Source: Gentiana macrophylla (Eukaryota; Streptophyta; Magnoliopsida; Gentianales; Gentianaceae). From it: a DNA stretch of 64,000 nucleotides. The translations under genes and the position numbers were made by a program. The stretch spans positions 39,325-103,324 of the forward strand of contig JAOBSW010000470.1 in the NCBI GenBank assembly GCA_026214975.1, read 5' to 3'. The notes below the pieces were generated by a model. That model worked only from the letters and a program-made list of their open reading frames with translations, did not search any database and was not told the origin of the DNA. How positions within the stretch are numbered: position 1 is the stretch's first letter; every line of letters begins with the position of its first letter. This document shows positions 58,824 through 64,000 of this stretch, piece after piece.

Positions 58824-59987
58824 TTATTCATATTCTGGCTCTATCAACGTAAAGACTTCCAACTCAGGGTTATACTTGTGCTCTAGGTAATGCTTCAGCC
58901 TGTGGCCGTTAACTGTGAAAGTCTGCCCAGAGTATTCATGTCTAACTTCACATGCACCTGAATTGAAGAATTTCATGACTACATGTGGTCCATACCATCT
59001 AGACTTCAACTTTCCCGGAAAAAGACGAAGACGCGAGTTGTACACTAGCACTTTATCTCCAACTTGAAATGTGCGGTTCAGAATCTTCTTATCATGAAGA
59101 TGCTTCGTTCTCTCCTTGTAAATCCTTGCATTCTCATATGCTTGAACTCTAAACTCCTGAAATCTATTCAACTCTAGCATTCTCTTTTCAACGGCTAAAT
59201 TCTCATCCATGTTTAGAAACCTCGTAGCCCACAGCGCTCGGTGCTCGAGTTGAACCGGAAAATGACATGCTTTTCCAAACACTATCATCTACGGTGACAT
59301 CCCAATCATGGTCCTATAAGTTGTTCTATATAACCAAAGAGCGTCAACTAATTTCAAAGACCAATCCTTCCTCGTGGGATTCACAGTCTTCTCTAAGATC
59401 ATTTTAATCTCTCTGTTCATGACTTCCACTTGTCCACTCGTCTGGGGGTGATATGCTGCTGCAATCTTATGTCTAACCCTATATCTCATCATCAATTTTT
59501 CAAACAATCTATTATAGAAATGACTCCCTTCGTCACTAATTATGGCTCTGGGCACTCCAAACCTCGTCAAAATGTTTTTCTTAAGAAACCTCAGGACAAC
59601 CCTGGCATCGTTAGTAGGTGAGGCAATTGCCTCCACCCATTTGGAAACATAATCAACTGCTACCAGGATGTAACGATTTGATTCTGACGATGTGAAAGGC
59701 CCAACAAAATTAATTCCCCAAACATCGAATAACTCCACTTCTAAGATACTATGCAGTGGCATCTCATTCCTATTAGAAATATTACCGGTCATTTGTGGGG
59801 AATGATGAGCTCGTGTAAACTCGTAGTGATTTATAAATTGTTGGCCAATAGAATCCACACCGCAAAGTATTTCCATTTGTTGTTGTCGGCCCATAATGAC
59901 CTCAACTTCTCTAGAATGACACATGTGCAAAATAGTTAGAATCTCGTCATCATGGACACACATCCTAAGAATGGCATCAAGGCACAA
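58824..59987 (-). CDS. pol: Athila-like integrase (two open segments)
   Basis: Minus strand. The first segment (59987-59289) has a decayed zinc finger region, then [15 protein letters not shown], where the first catalytic Asp of GIDF is replaced by Asn. Next come [16 protein letters not shown] (second Asp) and [15 protein letters not shown] (Glu). One TAG at about 59288 separates the second segment (59288-58824): [26 protein letters not shown] and [13 protein letters not shown], the C-terminal DNA-binding domain. Length and order fit Athila integrase. The Asn change alone should abolish activity. Confidence 0.9.
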
Positions 59988-60465
59988 TTTGTATAGGTAG
60001 GGATCATCCCAATGATAATGCTTCAGATACGTGAAAAACTTCTTCTTATCTGCATTATTGAATACCGGTGGTAGGTATTCCTGCTAGATAATTCACAATA
60101 TTGGCAAACCAAGGGTATACCTTGCCGACTCTTGATGTATGTTGTCGGGACTGAGATTCAACTCGAGCTACCACAGAGATGGCAAAAAGTTGTTCATCAG
60201 GAAAGCTCTCCCTGATCTCAATCGGTTGCTCTTCTTCCAGCAAAGTTAATCTCGACAGGTGATCAGCCACCTGGTTCTCAGATCCCTTCTTATCTTTAAT
60301 CTCAACATCAAACTCTTGTAAGAGTAGAATCCATCTCAACAATCTTGGCATGGAGTCTTGCTTGGTTAAAAGGTACTTTAAAGCTGCATGGTCAGTGAAT
60401 ACAGTGACTTTCGATCCTATCAGGTAAGGTCGAAACTTGTCAAATACAGTGACTTTCGATCCTAT
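59988..60465 (-). pseudogene. pol: Athila-like RNase H C-terminal part
   Basis: Minus strand from the LINE edge: [19 protein letters not shown] (Asp of TDHAAL), [34 protein letters not shown] and VADHLSRL (Asp). After a slip near 60055, text continues as [15 protein letters not shown] into integrase. The beginning is separated from its N-terminal part by the LINE. Confidence 0.88.
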
Positions 60466-60789
60466 GAGTCTGCTTCTCACCTATTCTTCCAATGCCCTAT
60501 TTCTTGCATGATTTGGGGGAAGATCAGGATCTGGCTTGGTATTAATAGGAGGTTGGAAACTGTTTTGAGCTCTTTGAGATGGATTAAAAGGCATTGCAAA
60601 GGAACCTCTCATGGTAATGTGGCCAGGGCTACTTCTGTTTCTGTGGTTCTTTACTGGATTTGGCATATGAGGAATAAAAGAAGATTTGAAGGCTTTTTGA
60701 TGAAAATCCCAGATGTTTTGCATTGTATTAAGACTCATATCTACTATATAATGCAAGCTTCTTTTCCTTTGTTCACTTTTACCCCATGA
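60466..60789 (+). CDS. LINE ORF2 C-terminus, RT zinc-binding domain
   Basis: The frame reads [20 protein letters not shown], then [15 protein letters not shown] and [15 protein letters not shown], matching the zinc-binding domain after RT in plant L1-type ORF2 (His-Cys-Cys-Trp spacing) through to a TGA at 60787-60789. The protein's RT and endonuclease are missing because of 5' truncation. An apparent upstream ATG at 60388 lies in host sequence and is not a true start. Confidence 0.88.
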   Translation, partial: ESASHLFFQCPISCMIWGKIRIWLGINRRLETVLSSLRWIKRHCKGTSHGNVARATSVSVVLYWIWHMRNKRRFEGFLMKIPDVLHCIKTHIYYIMQASFPLFTFTP

Positions 60790-61118
60790 TGTTAGGGTTT
60801 TGTACATCTTTTGTCCTTTCTTTTGGTAGTTGTTGGTGGTTGTTTGAGATAATTTTCTTTCTCTACACACCTAGGGACAGGCTCTGTGAGTTATGCTCTC
60901 ATATGACCCCTTTTGCACTTTTTGCAGTGTTGATAGGAGTTTAGTGGGTGTTGTTTCTTGTAGCATATAACCTCAGGGGTCTTATGCTGCTTGAAATCAA
61001 CAAATCTAACCTCTTCTCAACATTTTGTAGATACTAGACTAGATCTTCTGTTTAGGATGTTGCTCCTGTAGTTGGCATACCTTGGTTTAATATATTTACA
61101 GTTAACCCAAAAAAAAAA
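60790..61118 (+). other. LINE 3' UTR and A-tail
   Basis: About 320 bases between the ORF2 stop and a short A-run. T-rich, no gene. Confidence 0.8.
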
Positions 61119-61269
61119 GATGACAGCTAAGAGTTTCTTCTCGGTAGTCGCATAATTCCTTTGGGCACTATTAAGGGTATGACTGGAGTAATAAATAGGC
61201 TTAAAGATTTTATCCTCCCTTTTTCCCAGGGCTGCTCCAACTGCCGTGTCGCTTGCATCACACATAAGC
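61119..61269 (-). pseudogene. pol: Athila-like RNase H N-terminal part
   Basis: Minus strand between copia-D and the LINE: LMCDASDTAVGAALGKRE (active-site Asp), YYSSHTLNSAQRNY and TTEKKLLAVI (Glu). It continues beyond the LINE at about 60442. RT proper would lie right of copia-D outside the window. Confidence 0.88.
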
Positions 61270-62679
61270 TGTTAGGAACATTTTATTATGTTTTGATGAA
61301 GGCCATACTAGCTGTTATAGCAAGCCTGAAATAAGTTAGAATTCTCTGTATGAGTCTTTACTTAGAGTCTGACATGTTGTATAAGTTGAGTCAGACAAGT
61401 ATTGTACTAGTTGGTAGGACGGCAAAGCAAAAACAGATATTCGGCAAAGGAAAGCCAGCCAAGCACCAGCAGAGAAGAAATAAGACATTATGATCTGACT
61501 TATAACCAAGGAAGTCTGTGATGACCTTGGATAAGTCTAAGTTATGCTTTAAATGATAAAACTCAAATGTTCAAATATGGTGTACACTGGTCTCACTCAA
61601 ATCAAGGATCAGTGAAGTTCAAAGACTCTCCAAATACTAGAACAAAGAAGGAAACAGTGAATCGGCTGAGTACACTGACTTTCGGCAAAGAGAACAGCAA
61701 AGAAAGAATGAACGGCTAAGTCAGAAGGCTCACTCTACCGTTCTATAAGCGGCGAAGAGACATTCACAAGATCAAATTTGATATACGATGAAGATTCAGA
61801 AGATCATGCATTAAATGCACAATCATTAAAGGATCAATCAAGGACGGATTTTCTGCTATACGTTTGAAGAAAGAATCCGATCACTGAAATCAAGGAGAAT
61901 ACAATTAAGGGGGAATCAAGAATGAAATCAAGGATTATTCCCTCATTAATATAGCCAACGGACGGAATTTCAAAAACCAAGGTTATTCAAGGCTATAAAT
62001 AGAAGGCATTGACAGAAAAAGATGATAACGATTCAAAAAGAAAGAAAGTAGAAACTCTGTCAATTTGAAAAGCCTTCTCTCTGAACTTACAAGGATACAA
62101 CTAGTTATCAACTCAAATATCAGAACTACAAAGTCATATTCATAACTGAGATTGATCAAGCAAGTGTGTGAATCACATTCACATCAATCTGAAGCAACTG
62201 AATCAGAGGCAATCTGAGAAGGAGTTGAATCTGTGATAGCTGTTGAAGGATTTTGATCTCAAGCGAGCAAGAAAAGGAAGATGAATCACTTTGAAGAAGC
62301 CATTGCGATCAAGGGTGATAATCTTGCAGATTGTGAAGCTTGGGAAGCCAAGGACAATCATACTATTGTATCTGTGAAAACAATAGTGAATTCCTCCAAT
62401 CATCACAGGAGAAGAGTGGATTAAGGGATTACACCACCCTGAACCACTATAAGCTTTGTGTTAATTTAATTTCTACAATTTACTTTACAGCATTCATTCA
62501 ATTTGCATACATCATAATTTGCATCTGTGACTGTCTAAACCGATTTGAAAACAATATAGTAAGAAGGGACTTATCCGCTGCCCAAAAGCTTTTAACTAGA
62601 AGAAGAAAAGTTTTTGAAACTCCACTATAGTCATTCACCCCCCCTCTGACTATAGTTTCACCCTTCTCTGGGACCAACA
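61270..62679 (+). repeat. 5' LTR of copia-D
   Basis: 1410 bp, ending CTCTGGGACCAACA. A TATA-like CTATAAATAG lies near 61993. Like copia-B it has C-rich text (CACCCCCCCTC) shortly before its end. The interior of the LTR encodes nothing. Confidence 0.85.
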
Positions 62680-62680
62680 A

Positions 62681-62695
62681 TTGGTATCGGAGCAG
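62681..62695 (+). promoter_or_regulatory. Primer binding site of copia-D
   Basis: TTGGTATCGGAGCAG lies one base after the LTR, identical to that of copia-B. Confidence 0.85.
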
Positions 62696-62816
62696 TGTTC
62701 CTAGTATCAGAACCTGTTCAGATCTAATTTCTGGTAACAAGGAGATCACATATTTTCAAAGCAATTTTCAAATCTGAGTTTTCCATTCACTGTCATTTAT
62801 ATAGTCAATTATACTG

Positions 62817-64000
62817 ATGGATTCCTCAAACTTCTTATCAAAAGTACCTGTTTTTAATGTTAATAATTTTGATGAATATAAAATAAGAATGTTATCTCAT
62901 CTTGCAGCAACTCATGAGGAAATGCTGGATGTAATCAACGACGGCCCAATCATGATCACTACTGTGGTAGGCACAGGAGCAGATCAAGGAAAGGAGATAA
63001 ACAAACCCAAAAAGGATTGGACCAAAGATGACAGGAGAAGAGCAAACCTAGACTTTGTAGCAAAAGATATGATCTTAAAGACTCTAGACAGCAACATGTT
63101 CATGAGAATAAAGGATTGCAAAACAGCAAAGGAGATGTGGGACAAGCTGGCACTAATCAATGAAGGATGCAAGCGATTAAAGAAAATAAACTATCATTTG
63201 CAAAAGCGAAGTTTGAAAATTTCAAGATGAAGGCAGGTGAATCCATTGATCAGATGGACAACAGATTCTCAAGCATCATCAGTGAACTGCAACAGCTTGG
63301 TCACACATATCCCCAAAAAGAAGTATGCTTGAAGATCTTGAGAGGACTACCTGAAAGATGGAAGATCATAACATCAGTAATCAGAGGAACTACAAATCTT
63401 GCAAGCACGGATACTCGACAACGATGTCCCGAGATAAAAGCTCATGAATTCGAATTGAGCGGTGAAGATGGTGCTCCGGCAGACACACAAAATCACTGCA
63501 TTTAGTTGCACTACTAGCAAAGTAACTTTGCCGAATGCATCGACAAAGAGACACAAGAAGCGAAAGAACATGTAGCTTTATTAGTTAAGCGTTTTGTGAG
63601 TTTAAAAGAAGCCATTCAAAGGAAATTCATCATCAAACAAAAGGTCAAGCTCAACCAGAGACATGAAGAAGAAAGATGAAGAATCTGGATGCTTCAATTT
63701 GCCACAAGAAAGGTCACTTCAAGGGTGATTGTCGAAGAAAATGACAAAGATATGAAAAGAAGAAATACAAAGCATCCGAAAGGAAAAGGAGCAAGAAGGC
63801 ACTTAAGGCGAATCAGGTGAAAAGCATGAAGAATCATCGACAATGACTCGGATGATAGTGATGAAGAAGACAGATTCGAGAAAATGAAAAAGCATGCCTA
63901 TGTCTCATGACCAAAGAATTGGATGAAGATAAAAGTAGCGGACTCGAGAATCGAGGAAACAAGCCTATGTTTAATGGCTAAAGAATCAGATGAAAGCGAG
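62817..64000 (+). pseudogene. gag: copia-D gag, frameshifted, truncated by window edge
   Basis: ATG at 62817 gives MDSSNFLSKVPVFNV, then FDEYKIRMLSHLAATHEEM, RRRANLDFVAKDMILKTL and KDCKTAKEMWDKLALI. A slip near 63175 leads to KLSFAKAKFENFKMKAGES, IISELQQLGHTYPQ and LRGLPERWKIITSVI. Around 63689-63735 a CCHC knuckle is recognisable (C, then CHKKGHFKGDC) but two extra bases break it. Further downstream the acidic linker is also split. The product would be the capsid and nucleocapsid protein. Confidence 0.85.

Larger units (their letters stand above)
60443..61118 (+). mobile_element. 5'-truncated LINE with A-tail and templated filler
   Basis: The insertion splits Athila-like RNase H. It opens with 23 bases copied from 60398-60420 of the adjacent host (filler), then LINE sequence from 60466. 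It ends with about 10 A (61109-61118) after TTTACAGTTAACCC. Only the 3' end of ORF2 and the 3' UTR are present, as is usual for truncated LINEs. I could not define a target duplication. Confidence 0.85.
56126..64000 (-). mobile_element. Athila-like Ty3/gypsy element, 3' portion, with LINE and copia-D inserted
   Basis: On the minus strand: RNase H and integrase, a 1.25-kb 3' UTR, then a 1449-bp LTR. The 5' portion lies beyond copia-D, outside the window. Integrase phrases ([35 protein letters not shown]) are typical of Athila-type elements. The LTR edge cuts into Tat integrase at 56125, so this element inserted into the Tat element; the matching target duplication (GAAGG on this side) would lie off-window. 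Confidence 0.85.
61270..64000 (+). mobile_element. SIRE-like Ty1/copia element copia-D, 5' part
   Basis: It starts TGTTAGGAACATTTTA inside Athila-like RNase H (left flank TAAGC). The LTR, primer site and gag are visible; the remainder runs off the window. Gag and primer site are closely related to copia-B, and LTR starts share ACTAGCTGTTATAG, so it is the same lineage but a different family. Confidence 0.88.

Noticed and set aside
60388..60465. Upstream ATG extension of the LINE frame
   Set aside because: The first 26 codons read host RNase H DNA and the copied filler, so they do not belong to ORF2.

Overview
The window is nuclear DNA from a plant, most likely a eudicot (inferred from element types; I cannot name the species). 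I could support no host protein gene, rRNA or ordinary tRNA gene. Almost everything is nested transposable elements, as in gene-poor or pericentromeric heterochromatin. The coding sequence seen belongs to mobile elements, and most of it carries stops or frame slips.

Left part (1-16876). An Athila-like Ty3/gypsy 3' end (1-1390) carries a small TTAA-flanked inverted-repeat element. It is followed by a solo LTR (1565-3953, target duplication TCTTT), a TRIM-like miniature element (4871-7963) split by another solo LTR (4946-7493), and a second TRIM-like 3' half (8711-8980) fused to the end of a large LTR. Next come an 839-bp palindromic Mutator-like MITE (9209-10047, 10-bp duplication) and a non-autonomous element with 2.3-2.5 kb LTRs around a 745-bp interior (11410-16876).

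Central part (16878-56125). One old Tat-lineage Ty3/gypsy element on the minus strand forms the frame. It retains its 3' LTR, a 3' untranslated region with three 120-bp tandem repeats, an antisense extra gene (TATA box, probable introns, coiled coil) and the integrase end of pol. A Ty1/copia element (copia-A, 16971-26473, duplication GGTGG) sits in its LTR. A minus-strand copia element (copia-C, 28393-51961, duplication AGTGA) sits in the antisense gene. Copia-C in turn contains a SIRE-like copia element with a 3' env-like reading frame (copia-B, 35256-49877, duplication ATGAT), and copia-B's 5' LTR holds a solo LTR (36268-37973). Nesting is therefore four deep.

Right part (56126-64000). A minus-strand Athila-like element (3' LTR 56126-57574, integrase, RNase H) truncates the Tat element. 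It is broken by a 5'-truncated LINE (60466-61118) and by a second SIRE-like copia element (copia-D, from 61270 past the window edge).

The retroelement parts follow the usual plan: LTRs supply promoter and polyadenylation signals, a tRNA-Met-like binding site follows each 5' LTR, and a purine tract precedes each 3' LTR. Gag, protease, integrase, reverse transcriptase and RNase H can be recognised piecewise. Family names rest on motif recognition without database searches.
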